From NCBI RefSeq assembly GCF_040581485.1, contig NC_090128.1, positions 18,034,931 to 18,098,930 on the forward strand: a stretch of 64,000 bases of DNA, in the 5' to 3' direction. Positions 52,870-63,100 of this stretch are shown piece by piece. This DNA is from Linepithema humile (Eukaryota > Arthropoda > Insecta > Hymenoptera > Formicidae). The position numbers were made by a program, and so were the translations under genes. Each line of letters starts with the position of its first letter. Within the stretch, counting starts at the first letter, position 1. The notes under the pieces were generated by a model, which was given only the letters and a program-made list of their open reading frames with translations, was not told the DNA's origin and made no database searches.

Positions 52870-53604
52870 ATGTTTTGCACCATGTCAACCGTGAATAATC
52901 AGATCAACGAACAGCAGAGTGCGAAGAAGCTGCAATTACCCAACGAGTATGTTGTTTCTTTAGCCACATCTTTAAACTTAATTGTTATACTTTTAAACTA
53001 ACAATTTATTTTTTCACAGAAAACAAAAAAGTAATATGTCAAAGATGAAAAAGAATCATCTAGGATCTTGGTTAGAAGATACCCGTTGATAAAAACCAGT
53101 TACAAATATCTCGACATCGGAATCAACGTCTCAACGCCGAGCCGTGTGGAAATCGCTCTCGGTGACAACCATGGCAAGGAGCTACGTCTATCATACGACG
53201 TATGGAAAGAACTCATGAATTAACGGAGCATCATCGCCAGCTTCTTTAAGAATGATGCGGACGAAGCACCATCTCAGACCGTTGGAGCTAACTAGCACTA
53301 AAGCACGTTAAGTTTTGGAAAAATAAACAACCTAAAATTAATGCGCCTGACAACATTAGCATTATGTTTAATCATGTCAAACCGAACCGTGTGTAACATG
53401 TTTGCACTTGAATATTGCGTAGACTGTATCAATCATTCGTTGAACAACATCACCGGTACGGTTGATGTCAAGTTCGCACACTTTTCAGAAATCGCGAGGA
53501 ATGCGAAGGATCCCGATCACGTGGCGATTCGCAAAAGCGATTTATTCGATAAGAATAATATAATTGATTGTGAACTGGTGACTCAGGTCTTTGCGGAGTT
53601 GTAA
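52870..53604 (+). pseudogene. Broken two-exon gene next to the Polinton polymerase (unknown function)
   Basis: ATG at 52870 opens a short exon (MFCTMSTVNNQINEQQSAKK) ending at donor GTATGT (52947). Exon 2 starts at 53020 and soon hits a stop. In another frame, coding resumes with INVSTPSRVEIALGDNHGKE, breaks near 53221, and resumes as the frame 53341-53604 (EYCVDCINHSLNNITGTVD…). I cannot name the product; its association with Polinton-type polymerase and the shared promoter suggests a virus-like element gene. Frameshifts and stops show decay. Confidence 0.45.
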
Positions 53605-53878
53605 CAATACATATTAATAAATATTATTTCAACTGTAATTAAAATTTTTTATTATTTTTCCGTGCCATCTTATCCGCTATACCGACTTATCCTACAACGC
53701 GCGCATCAAAGTAGAGCGCCTGTTTAAATTGCGTCATCATGTTTGGAGGAGAGGGGGTAAATTCGGAGTGGTGGGGATATTATATTACAATAATTGCCGG
53801 AAGAAAAAAGATAAGGATTGTTAATACAAACATGAGCCATCGTTATGCTTATAGTTAGTGTCGTGTGCAACAAACGGG

Positions 53879-53887
53879 TATATAAAG
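53879..53887 (+). promoter_or_regulatory. TATA box in repeated promoter module (copy 2)
   Basis: TATATAAAG preceded by GTGTGCAACAAACGGG and followed by CGAGTGAGAAAAA, about 38 bp before the start codon at 53925. The upstream G-rich block GGAGGAGAGGGGGTAAAT (53742) and GATAAGGATTGTTAATAC (53812) repeat module 1. Confidence 0.65.
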
Positions 53888-53924
53888 CGAGTGAGAAAAA
53901 TATGAATCTTCAAAATCATTCGCA

Positions 53925-54295
53925 ATGGAGAAGGAGCGTGATCTTACCGTACGAGCAGCGAATATCAAAACGACGGGAGAGTTCCTTCCATGGGACTACG
54001 AGTGCAACGAGTACCTCGATTCTCTCAAGGAACAATGTCGCAAGAGACAACGCACCGGAGTAGTCAACTCTCTGGTGGCGCAAATCGCGCGTCTGGAGGG
54101 TGTGAGGGACGCTCTGCACGAGCGTTTTGTACCCGTCGGTGCCGGATACGGCGGATACGAGAAGAAGGGCTACACGTGGAAGGAGATCGAGACGGCGTTT
54201 AGGAACCGTGTGCTGACGGGTGTGGTTGTCAATCACGAATACATCGATCCTCGTGAATTTTTCGAAAATGTAAAAAATACGGTTATTGAGCGAAT
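53925..54295 (+). pseudogene. N-terminal fragment of a Polinton-type polymerase-region protein
   Basis: Starts MEKERDLTVRAANIKTTGEF and continues through LEGVRDALHERF to YTWKEIETAFRNRVLTGVVV and DPREFFENVKNTV. I recognise this last pattern as the N-terminal part of Polinton-type polymerase proteins of ants. It is cut by the terminus of hAT3 at 54296, leaving about 124 native codons. It lies on the opposite strand from the other polymerase fragments, so two element copies or an internal inversion are involved. Confidence 0.55.
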
Positions 54296-54497
54296 TAGTG
54301 GTGGGCGATGCTCACTCGATGTTTAGAAAATCAATGCTTTTTATTACAGCATCGATTATTTTAATCGATGTTTTTGCTGATCGATACATCGAGTAACAAT
54401 CAATTATTAAAATATAACATCGAAGTTTCCTTCACTTCGCGAAATACAGATGTCGCCCACTCGAAACACGGTATAAGGCATAAGGTATAAGTATAAT

Positions 54498-54651
54498 GGC
54501 CGGAGCACAGACTTTTGCATAAAGCATAACGCATAAGCATAAGGAAATTGATTGGTCCATTTCCTTATGCATTTGCTTATGCTTATATATAGACCAATCA
54601 ATTTCCTTATGCTTATGCGTTATGCTTTATGTAAAAGCTTGTGCTCTCGGC
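54498..54651. mobile_element. Hairpin MITE with GGCCGGAGCACA-type ends
   Basis: Left arm GCCGGAGCACAGACTTTTG… to AATTGATTGGTC and the right arm from GACCAATCAATT to GTGCTCTCGGC are inverted over about 60 bp. Flanking ATAAGGTATAAG repeats make the target duplication unclear. Confidence 0.7.
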
Positions 54652-54798
54652 TTAAGGTATAAGGTATAAGCACGCGGCACGTGTATGGTGTATGTACGCA
54701 GACTACGCAATACGCAGTTACGCAGTACGCAGTATGCACTGCATCTATTACGAGTGTTTTTTATGTGTGTTTTGTTAATTCCATCTGTACATGAAGAC

Positions 54799-56514
54799 AT
54801 GGATTCTTTATTAGAGAAGCCTCAGGAGGTTAGACTTAATCGTCCGTACTTGGTTCATTTTCGCATAAATGATCAAGAATCATTTTGCGTTCGCAATCTC
54901 TCCTTATCCGAGTATTTGCGGTTAATACGTAAGTAAAGTACTAATATTGTTAATCAATCTTTTGAATAGTTCTTTTTAGATGTAATATATACGAATATAT
55001 ACTTCTACAGATGACGATGAATATACAGTAAATTATATTCGAACCTTGATCACATCGAATGCAATAAAAAATACAGATGAAAACATCAATGTTATTTCTC
55101 GGTCAAAGGACGACGTGAATTTGTACGTATATAATGTTAGTGTGTCGCTTTTCTAAGAATAATGCTGCATGATGTAATATTTATTCGTGTTTCTCTTTCA
55201 GTGAATCTATCGACGTGTCGTTATATTTAGAAGAAAACCAAATATCTGAAGGTATGATACTTTTAGAAGAACTTGAGGCTTTTCCGGATATGTCAATTCC
55301 TTATGTCAATGGTTTGTATTCTCCAAGTTTGTATTTTCCAATGCCTCGTCTACAATGGGCAGTAGTAGTAGGTCATAGCAGCAGTCGTAGCGAAATAAAG
55401 CAAATCCATTCGCTACAACTGCTGCTACGACCTATTGCTACTGGCTACGATCCACTGCTACTGCCACTGTAAACGAGGCTCAAGATTTATGTAAAAAATT
55501 ATTAAAGGAATCTATTAATAATACATATATATTTTGTACAATAGCGGATACTCCCACTTCAAGCACACAAGAAGAATTAGATTCTGAGATGGAAATATCA
55601 GTTATGTCACAATCATCCATGGACACATCACCATCAACATCAAACTGCTCGAAAAAGTCATCAAACATTAAAAAAAAATCTAAAGATATTAAATTCGCAC
55701 GGATTGGCAATAAGCAGCGTTTTCAAAACGAACCTGGATCTTTTCATGGACCCTTACAAACATCAAAAGACGGTAATTTATATTATTATGAAGTATAACT
55801 GAATATAATTGTTCATTTCTGTTAATGTATGTTTATTATAATATTCTACAGTCCCTTCTACTTCTACCCAAAGTTTGATAGCTCTTTCATCTTCAAAAAC
55901 ACCATTGTCTACATCTATAGAGTCCAGCACATCCGCAGTCAAAGCTGCAACTTGCATCACGATGTCGTAAGTAAAAGAATATAAATAAATATATATATAC
56001 ATATATTGATACGTAACACTTTAATATACTTACAAATATGTCTGTTCACAGGGAAAACGTACTTAAGAACCGCACCTCTAAATTGAAAAGTCATGTCTGG
56101 GATCATTTTATTAAAAGAGACGCAGCAACTGCTCAGTGCCTAATCTGCATGAAGATTTTAAAACACGGTGGAAACACAACAAATTTAACACAACATCTGA
56201 TTCGAAAGCACCCAACTTTTGGGACAATTGGAAGCAAACAAACAATTGTTTCTTTAGACACTACGGCAAATAAAAGAAAGAAATTAGTATCAGAAGATGA
56301 ACCTTCAGAAAATGCAAATATGCAAAAGAATGTTCTAAGCCCTGTCAGTATTAACTTAATACTATTAAGTACATAAATCCATTCGAGATCGGACGAATTT
56401 TACAATCGTCCATAAATTTTAATAAAAATAAATTTTGGCGTTTTTCTCAGGTCCAGTCAATCGGCAGCGATCAAAAAATCGATAATGTTTTTCAACGAGC
56501 TCAGTCATTCGCAG
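54799..56514 (+). pseudogene. hAT3 transposase, N-terminal exons with BED zinc finger (truncated)
   Basis: Start ATG at 54799 (MDSLLEKPQEVRLNRPYLVH). Exons follow regular splice sites: 54799-54928, 55011-55132, 55202 to about 55342, about 55480-55772, 55852-55966, 56052-56347 and 56451-56514. Exon 6 has the BED finger: SHVWDHFIKRD, CLICMKIL, HLIRKHPTF. Exon 7 begins the linker that leads into the catalytic domain (QKIDNVFQ), and then the gene ends. A MITE (55343-55479) is inserted in exon 3 or its intron. hAT1 lacks exactly the parts that hAT3 retains. The fragment could bind DNA but not transpose it. Confidence 0.7.
55343..55479. mobile_element. GCCTCGT hairpin MITE in the hAT3 transposase
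   Basis: GCCTCGTCTACA…GTAGTAGGTCATAGCAGCAG pairs with CTGCTGCTACGACCTA…AAACGAGGC. Its centre has ATTCGCTAC/GTAGCGAAAT. It disrupts the reading frame unless spliced out. Confidence 0.75.
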
Positions 56515-56660
56515 GTAATAATATATACATAGTAGTTTACGAGTAGATTGGGTTGATCCGTTTTACATGGATCAATAACGTCAATGACCATACACACACA
56601 TACAAAATTAATTTTATGTGATATTATTTTATAATTTTATATATATTCTCTAATATTTAT

Positions 56661-57610
56661 TGTGGCGGCTCACCGCCACACCGCTGCATTGACGCGGTAT
56701 AATACGCCGCGGCGCCGCTACGCGCCGCAGGCCTTCTACCAGTTACAAGCTTGCGGACCCACCGCCAGGTTGCGCAGGCGGTGAAGAGCCTTCTCGCGAT
56801 CAAGCTTCGATCGACGAGATATAAAAGAGCTGCTCCGCAGATCTTTCCTCACTCACTCGCTTCAAGGCGAGCTCTCTCCAGGGCCCTTGAACTGAGTCGT
56901 ACTCTGCCTCGGCAGAATCTAACCAGAGACACATAGTCTCGCAGTTTTCCTCACGCTGCCTCGCAAGGCGCGTAAAAAGAAAACAGAGTCCCAGCATCGG
57001 CCGCACATTTCAACCAAGCGGCCCGCGGATACTCCACTTTCGCCGTCACCTCCTCAGTCTCTAGTTTGGAAATTAATTCCACTAGAGTTCTGCGTCCGGT
57101 TGACTCGACCACCAAGGGACACTCTTACACAAGGCGACATCCGAATTCGGAGACCTCTCTCTCCTCGGTACACGGAGCAATCCGCAATTCCGAGAGCCGG
57201 ACGGTTACTACCACCAGCACATCAGAGACTCGTTCCGTAGCAGTACAGACTTCACCGCTCAGAGCCTGCTCAGAGAGCAGTTGTCAGACGGAAGACCACT
57301 TCCCGAACGGAGTTCCACCGACGCCGGGAAAGGGGCTGCAACGAGCTAATTCAATTGAACCGTCCTTTTTAGGACCCGTTCAACACACTAAGACGCGGCC
57401 GGTAATTTCTTACCGCGCCCGTCAATTTTTCTTTTGATTCTCGGCCTTACACTTTTGCCGAGAAAGCGCCTCTGGCGCAATCAATCAAATCAAACAAAAC
57501 TTGTACCTTTACTCTACTTCTCTGACGAGGAAAAATAAATTATATTTTTCTAAGAAATTGGTTTCATAATTTCAACCAAGTCGAACACAATCCATTAGGC
57601 ATACGCCTAT
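56661..57610 (+). repeat. 5' LTR and leader of the Gypsy-like element
   Basis: Hairpin-rich start (GTGGCGG/CCGCCAC), TATA box about 155 bp in, and AATAAATTATATTTT near 57533 as a possible polyadenylation region. The right boundary is not certain because no second LTR is available for comparison. An open frame at 57066-57437 (TETRSVAVQTSPLR…) has no domain I recognise. Confidence 0.55.
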
Positions 57611-57642
57611 AAACTGGTGACCCCGACGACTGGTTAAAGCAA

Positions 57643-58109
57643 ATGAGCCAATCAGAGAAGGCCGGCGATATGCCAGGCGCCGACGCAGCACAAATCGGCA
57701 GAGTATCGGTGCGAGTACCACCTTTTTGGCCGGAGGAACCAGAATTATGGTTCGCCCAATTAGAGAGCCAGTTCCTGCTGAGCGCCATCACGTCGTTTAC
57801 GAAGTTACATGCCGAACAGTCGCAGTATTGGACAAGCCTAAGGAGACGAAATCGAAACCTACCGGCTCGCTCGAGGACCAGATACAGGCATTGGTTAAGC
57901 AAGTCGCGGCACTCAACACGCGATTGGGCCGGCAGGAGCACCGCCACAAACAGCAGCGCCACAGATCGCGCAGCCGCAGCCGGACTAAATCAAATTCGGA
58001 AGAAGACAGCGAGTTTTGCTTTTTCCATCGGCGATTCGGCAGCAAGGCTAGAAAGTGTACAGAGCCATGTACATACAAGGAGAAGAAGAAGGACAAAACG
58101 GAAAACTAG
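57643..58109 (+). pseudogene. Gag of the Gypsy-like element with an internal deletion
   Basis: The N-terminus (RVPPFWPEEPELWFAQLESQ) is the usual start of insect Gypsy gag. It is followed within about 20 codons by a jump to another frame that carries the gag C-terminus: SLEDQIQALVKQVAALNTRL, an Arg/Ser-rich segment, and FCFFHRRFGSKARKCTEPC. Roughly 150-200 codons expected in between are absent, so capsid function is lost. The gag frame ends at 58107-58109 and pol overlaps it in the -1 frame. Confidence 0.7.
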
Positions 58110-60445
58110 ACGGTCCGGAATCAATGGCGGCAGACGGCCCGAACCCGAAACCTTGCCGCCTTGTAATAACCGAGCAACAAACGAAAGTTCGGTACCTCAT
58201 CGACACGGGATCAGACATAAGTGTCTACCCGCGCTCGATGGTACGCGGACGGATGTCCGGAGCAACGCAAGCCCTGTTTGCAGCCAATGGAACTGTCATT
58301 CACACTTACGGGTGGATCGCGCTTCAGCTCAACATCGGATTGAGGCGCGCCTTCCAATGGAAATTCATCGTAGCTGACGTCACACAGCCAATCATCGGCT
58401 CCGATTTCCTCGGGCACTTCCATCTCCTGCCGGATGTAAGGAGAGGCAAACTTTTGGACGCTACGACGGGATTGGCCACAAACAGCCTGCAGAGCAGAAC
58501 CGGACAAACATCAATTAAGACGTTACTGCAGGAAACAGCTTTTCACGCCTTATTGGCTGAATTTCCACAGCTCACTAGACCAACCGGAAAGACGGAATCC
58601 GCGCCGCACTCAACGATGCATTACATCGAGACAACACCGGGACCACCGGAAGCATGCAGGCCGAGGAGACTGGCGCCGGAGAAACTAAAAGAAGCGAAGC
58701 AGCAATTCGATCTTTTGCTGCAAGAAGGAGTAATCGCGCCGTCCAAGAGCGCGTGGGCCTTACCATTGCATATGGCACCGAAGAAAGGTGGCACGTGGCG
58801 ACCATGCGGCGATTACAGGAAGCTCAACAACCGAACGGTGCCGGACAGATACCCGATTCCGCATATCGAGGACTTTACACAGGCTCTTCACGGGAAAACA
58901 ATTTTCTCTACACTGGATCTGGTTAGAGCTTACAACCAGATTCCAGTAAACGCTGAAGACGTGCCAAAAACGGCAATCACCACACCGTTCGGTCTGTTCG
59001 AATTTCTCAAAATGCCTTTCGGTTTGAGAAACGCAGCGCAAACGTTCCAGAGATTCATCAATGAGGTGATACGCGGACTCGATTTCTGCTACGCCTACAT
59101 TGATGATATCCTGGTAGCATCTCACAACGTAGACGAACATAAAACACACTTAACAGCTTTGTTCCAGAGACTCAGCAAGTACGGAATACAACTAAACCCA
59201 GCAAAATGCGTGTTCGGAAGAGAAACCGTAGCATTTTTGGGCTACCATGTCTCAGCAAAAGGAACGCAACCACTACCGGAAAAAGTCGAGGCCATTCGGA
59301 AATTTCCAAAACCGATCACCGTCAAGCAGCTGCGGCAGTTTCTCGGAACCTTAAATTTCTACAGGAGATTCATTCCGGGAGCGGCCATAGACCAAGCAAT
59401 TTTGAATGACGCGCTAAAAGGGAACAGACCAGGGAAAACACCAATCGAATGGAGCACAGAACGAGAAGCAGCGTTTGAAACGTGCAGAGAAAGCCTTGCA
59501 CGGGCAACGCTCTTGGCACATCCGGACCCTAAAGCAGAACTCTCCTTAACAACCGACGCCTCAGATTTCGCAATCGGAGCAGTAATCCACCAGCATGGAA
59601 AACTCGGACAGCAACCGGTGGCGTTCCTCAGCAAAAAGCTGACCACCGCGCAGCAGAAGTACAGTCCGTACGACCGAGAGCTCTTGGCGATATACGCAGC
59701 AATCAAACATTTCCGGCACTGGTTAGAAGGAAGGGAGTTCATCATTTACACGGATCACAAACCGCTCGTGTATGCATTTCGAAAAGATCCTTTGCAGAGC
59801 TCACCGCGGCAGACACGGCACTTGGAGCTGATCGGGCAGTATTCAACCGACATCAGACACGTGGCGGGAAAGGACAACATCGTAGCAGACACACTGTCGA
59901 GGACGCAGGCTGTCCAGCAAGCAGTAAATTTTGCAGAGCTCGCAAAATCACAAAAAGACGACGCCGAAATACAAGCATTACTCCAAGGGAATACGAAGTT
60001 GCAGCTTAAAGAAACCGTAATTCCCGGCACGGATATCAAGCTGATTTGTGATACATCGACGGGCATCCCACGACCATACGTCACGCAACAATTCCGAAAG
60101 CAAATCTTTAAGCATTTGCACGGACTTGCGCACACCGGGATAAAAACCACCGTCAAACTAATCACGCAGCGCTTCGTGTGGACCGGAATAAAAAAGAATT
60201 GCCGCAGATGGGCGCAGGCTTGCGTTCCCTGCCAGAAATCAAAGGTCCACCGACACACCGTTTCACCAACAGGAAATTACTTGGGGCCTACCAGCAGGTT
60301 CCAGCATATACATGTGGACATCGTCGGACCTTTACCTCCATCTCGAGGGAAGAAATACTGCCTCACAATCATTGACAGGTTCACACGATGGCCAGAGGCA
60401 TACCCGATGTCCGACATCACGGCAGAAACGATGGCTCGCCTCTTA
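58055..60445 (+). pseudogene. Pol of the Gypsy-like element, truncated in integrase
   Basis: About 797 codons before the junction, uninterrupted. Order: aspartic protease (VRYLIDTGSDISVYP, about residue 45-60), reverse transcriptase (FSTLDLVRAYNQIP, LKMPFGLRNAAQTFQ, and the catalytic CYAYIDDILVAS near residue 350), RNase H (LTTDASDFAIGAV, YSPYDRELLAIY, IYTDHKPL), then the integrase zinc finger (HGLAHTG with CVPCQKSK) and the first catalytic Asp (IHVDIVGPLPP). The frame leaves native sequence at about 60445, before the second Asp and the Glu, so integrase is inactive. The rest of pol looks undamaged. Confidence 0.85.
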
Positions 60446-60649
60446 GGCCGCGGTCCGAATCGTGTTTTCAGCACTACTAACGCTCACCGGCATTAATGGT
60501 CGGTCCGAATGAGAAAGCACGCTATTGATAGTTCGTTTCGGACCAGTCATAAGCTCGTAAATTTGTTACAGTAAAAAACATAACCTGAAAGACAAATGGA
60601 TAGTGTTCTGTGTGCATGTATCGAATAGAAAAATAAAAAAAAAAGAAAA

Positions 60650-62103
60650 ATGGAACTAAATGAAAAAATAACATTGCTGCAGTTTATTAAATTTTCTTTT
60701 GAAAGCGAGGATGAAGATGATGACGACTTGGAATTTGTAATGAATATGTCTTCAAGTAGTGACGAGAACGAAGAAGAAGTAAGAAACCGTATCACTATTG
60801 TAGACTTGATTCTAAATACAAAAAAAAGTGAAATGCAAATTAGACCTCGCATCAAAGACTATGTGGAAAAAATTATTCTCAATTACACCGCTGAGGAATT
60901 TAAATCGCATTTTAGGTATGGCTGACCATTGTTTAAAGAAACATTGTAGTATCATAAAAATTTTCAGTTTAAAGTAATTGTTAATATTTACATTCTGAAA
61001 TTTCAAATTTCCTTTATTTACAGATTGTGGCCTACAACTTTTGAATTTCTATTGGAATTAATAGGACCTACGTTAAGCGCCACTAAATCAATTAGTGGCA
61101 GAAAACCTTTGGCAGCGCAAAAACAACTTCTAATAGCTTTGTGGATGATGGCAACACCAGACTCCTACAGGTATAGTAACATCTTAATTATTTGTCAAAA
61201 CTATAAGCTTTTTTATTTGCTTGTCTCTGGCTTATAGGTCTGTGTGTGTAAAATTTAATATAGGAAAGGCTACAGCAATTCGTACTATGAGAAAAGTTAC
61301 TTATGCTTTGCACATTCTCGCTCCGCGATTTATTCAGTGGCCTCAAGGTGAAAGAGCAAATAAAGTGATGGAAGAATTTGAAAAAGTTAGTGCATTTCCT
61401 AAGATTATAGGAGCCATCGATGGCACTCACATTCGCATAAAAGCTCCACTGGAAGATAAACAATCATATGTGAACCGCAAAGGATATCATTCAATCCATG
61501 TGCAAGTAAGAATTTTAAAAATGTCTTTAAGTGATTGGAAGTTCTTATCGTTTAATAATTTGTATTTCACTTTTTTAGGCAGTTTGCACCTCAAAATTGC
61601 TTTTTACAAGTGTTTTAGCTGGGAATGTTGGATCAGTGCATGATGCACGTGTTTTTCGGCTCTCTCCTGTCAGACAATATATTACAAATCCACAAATTTA
61701 TTTTCCTAATGATTCACACATTATTGGAGATGTTGCCTATGGTGTTCATCCTCATATCATGGTGCCTTTTAAAGATAATGGGCATTTAACAGTTAGACAG
61801 AAAAATTTTAATTTTTGTTTGTCTTCAGCGAGAATGGCAATTGAGAGAACATTTGGGTTGTGGAAAGGACGATGGAGAAGCATTCTTGATTGTTTGCCTA
61901 TGATCACCTTAGAAAAAATTCCTGAATACTTATTAGCTACTTGTGTACTACATAATATTTGTATATTAAAAGGAGATTTGATAGATTTTGAGCAAACACA
62001 TGAAGAAGATGTATCCAGTGAAGCATTAATATCTGATAGAATGGAGGACGGCAATACTAAACGACAAAGAATTATGAATAGTTTGATAATGAGATACCAT
62101 TGA
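60650..62103 (+). CDS. PIF/Harbinger DDE transposase (HARBI1-like), four exons
   Basis: Exons 60650-60915, 61024-61170, 61238-61505 and 61579-62103, all with GT/AG borders and compatible phases. This gives about 400 codons without a stop. The acidic N-terminus (SFESEDEDDDDLEF) is followed by a helix-turn-helix-like region (LSATKSISGRKPLAAQKQLL; NIGKATAIRTMRKV). The DDE core shows KIIGAIDGTHIRI (first Asp), SVHDARVFR, IGDVAYGVHPHIM (second Asp) and ARMAIERTFGLWKGRW (Glu). The C-terminus is acidic then basic, ending MRYH. Transposase activity on TWA targets is the family function, usually with a Myb-like partner; one is encoded convergently here. It appears intact. A domesticated host gene is possible but the adjacent left terminus argues against it. 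Confidence 0.85.
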
Positions 62104-63100
62104 TATTTTCAATCTTATTTAATGTTTCATTGATTGATTAATTAATGTTTTAGTGATAGTTATTTCATTATTTTTGCAGCAAATTATATGATGATTATAT
62201 GATATGATTAATATTTTTATTGCAAATTATTTTTATCAAATTTATTTTTGTGAGCGCGTATGTTTAAGATTGAATAGAAATAACCTTATTATTTTTGCTA
62301 TAGATTGTATTAAATATTATATAAATAAATGTCTTATACCAATTTTTGTGTATTTTAGTAATACAAATCTAAATTTTTATTAATTATCGCTTATTAGAAT
62401 GATAAAAATAAATCAAATTTTAATATTGTAAACAATATTTATTTTCTACACTAATTTATAAAATATAATATCACATTGGTAGAAGAATAAATATCATAGC
62501 TTATTATTATTTAACTAGAAGCTGAAAATAATAGTGATGTATCTATATAAACTTAAATAGTTATACATTAAATAAAAAAATATTTATCTTATTTTCACAA
62601 AAAAAAATTGATTTCACATATTACGCCCATATTGACATTTTCTAAGTTTAAAATGAGCTTTAATATAAAAATTAAAAAACATAAAATTATATTATTAATA
62701 CAGTATCACTAAAATAAAACAAGTGATGAGATTAATAAGAATAACTGTAATATATTATTCCAAAGAATGCTCATCAGGATAGGCAAATCTTTAAGCTATT
62801 AATTCCAAAGCTAACTTTAACTTTTATATTTAAAAAAATAATATTTAATTTATTAATTAATAGTCAATTCATAGACTAGAAAATCTTCAGTTATAATTAG
62901 ACAAACTATTATGTATGCAAATAATAAAATGAAAAAGATAATAGATATTCAACTAAACAATTTTTCTTAAGCTCTATAAGACTACCAAAATTACTACATT
63001 GCAGGTACAGAGAGTATCCATGAAAAATAAAAATAATAGAACTCTTGGAAATAAAAACTACACAAATCGCATTAAAATACTAAAGAAAACAGTTGTCCAA
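62104..63100. other. AT-rich gap between the convergent Harbinger genes
   Basis: Holds the two 3' UTRs. No coding sequence, long repeat or RNA gene was recognised. Confidence 0.5.

Larger units (their letters stand above)
54296..56660 (+). mobile_element. 5' half of a ZBED-type hAT transposon (hAT3)
   Basis: Begins TAGTGGTGGGCGATG, with TCGATG/ATCGAT repeats over the next 130 bp, matching the inverted right end of hAT1 (2727-2923). The N-terminal exons of the transposase are present (54799-56514), ending in the BED-finger region. The catalytic exons are missing, because an LTR retrotransposon begins at 56661 and other DNA follows it. Confidence 0.65.
56661..60445 (+). mobile_element. Gypsy-like LTR retrotransposon, 3'-truncated inside integrase
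   Basis: The left LTR-like region starts TGTGGCGGCTCACCGCC (56661). It has a TATA box (GATATAAAAGAG, about 56818) and runs to about 57600, where TGGTGACCCCGACGACTGG resembles a primer-binding site. Gag and pol follow. The element ends abruptly at 60445, where Harbinger-type terminal sequence begins after TTA. No 3' LTR is in the window. It is much more GC-rich than its surroundings, which suggests a comparatively recent insertion. Confidence 0.8.

Noticed and set aside
58055..58109. Classic slippery heptamer for the gag-pol frameshift
   Set aside because: The -1 relation of the frames is clear, but I found no convincing X XXY YYZ heptamer in the overlap.
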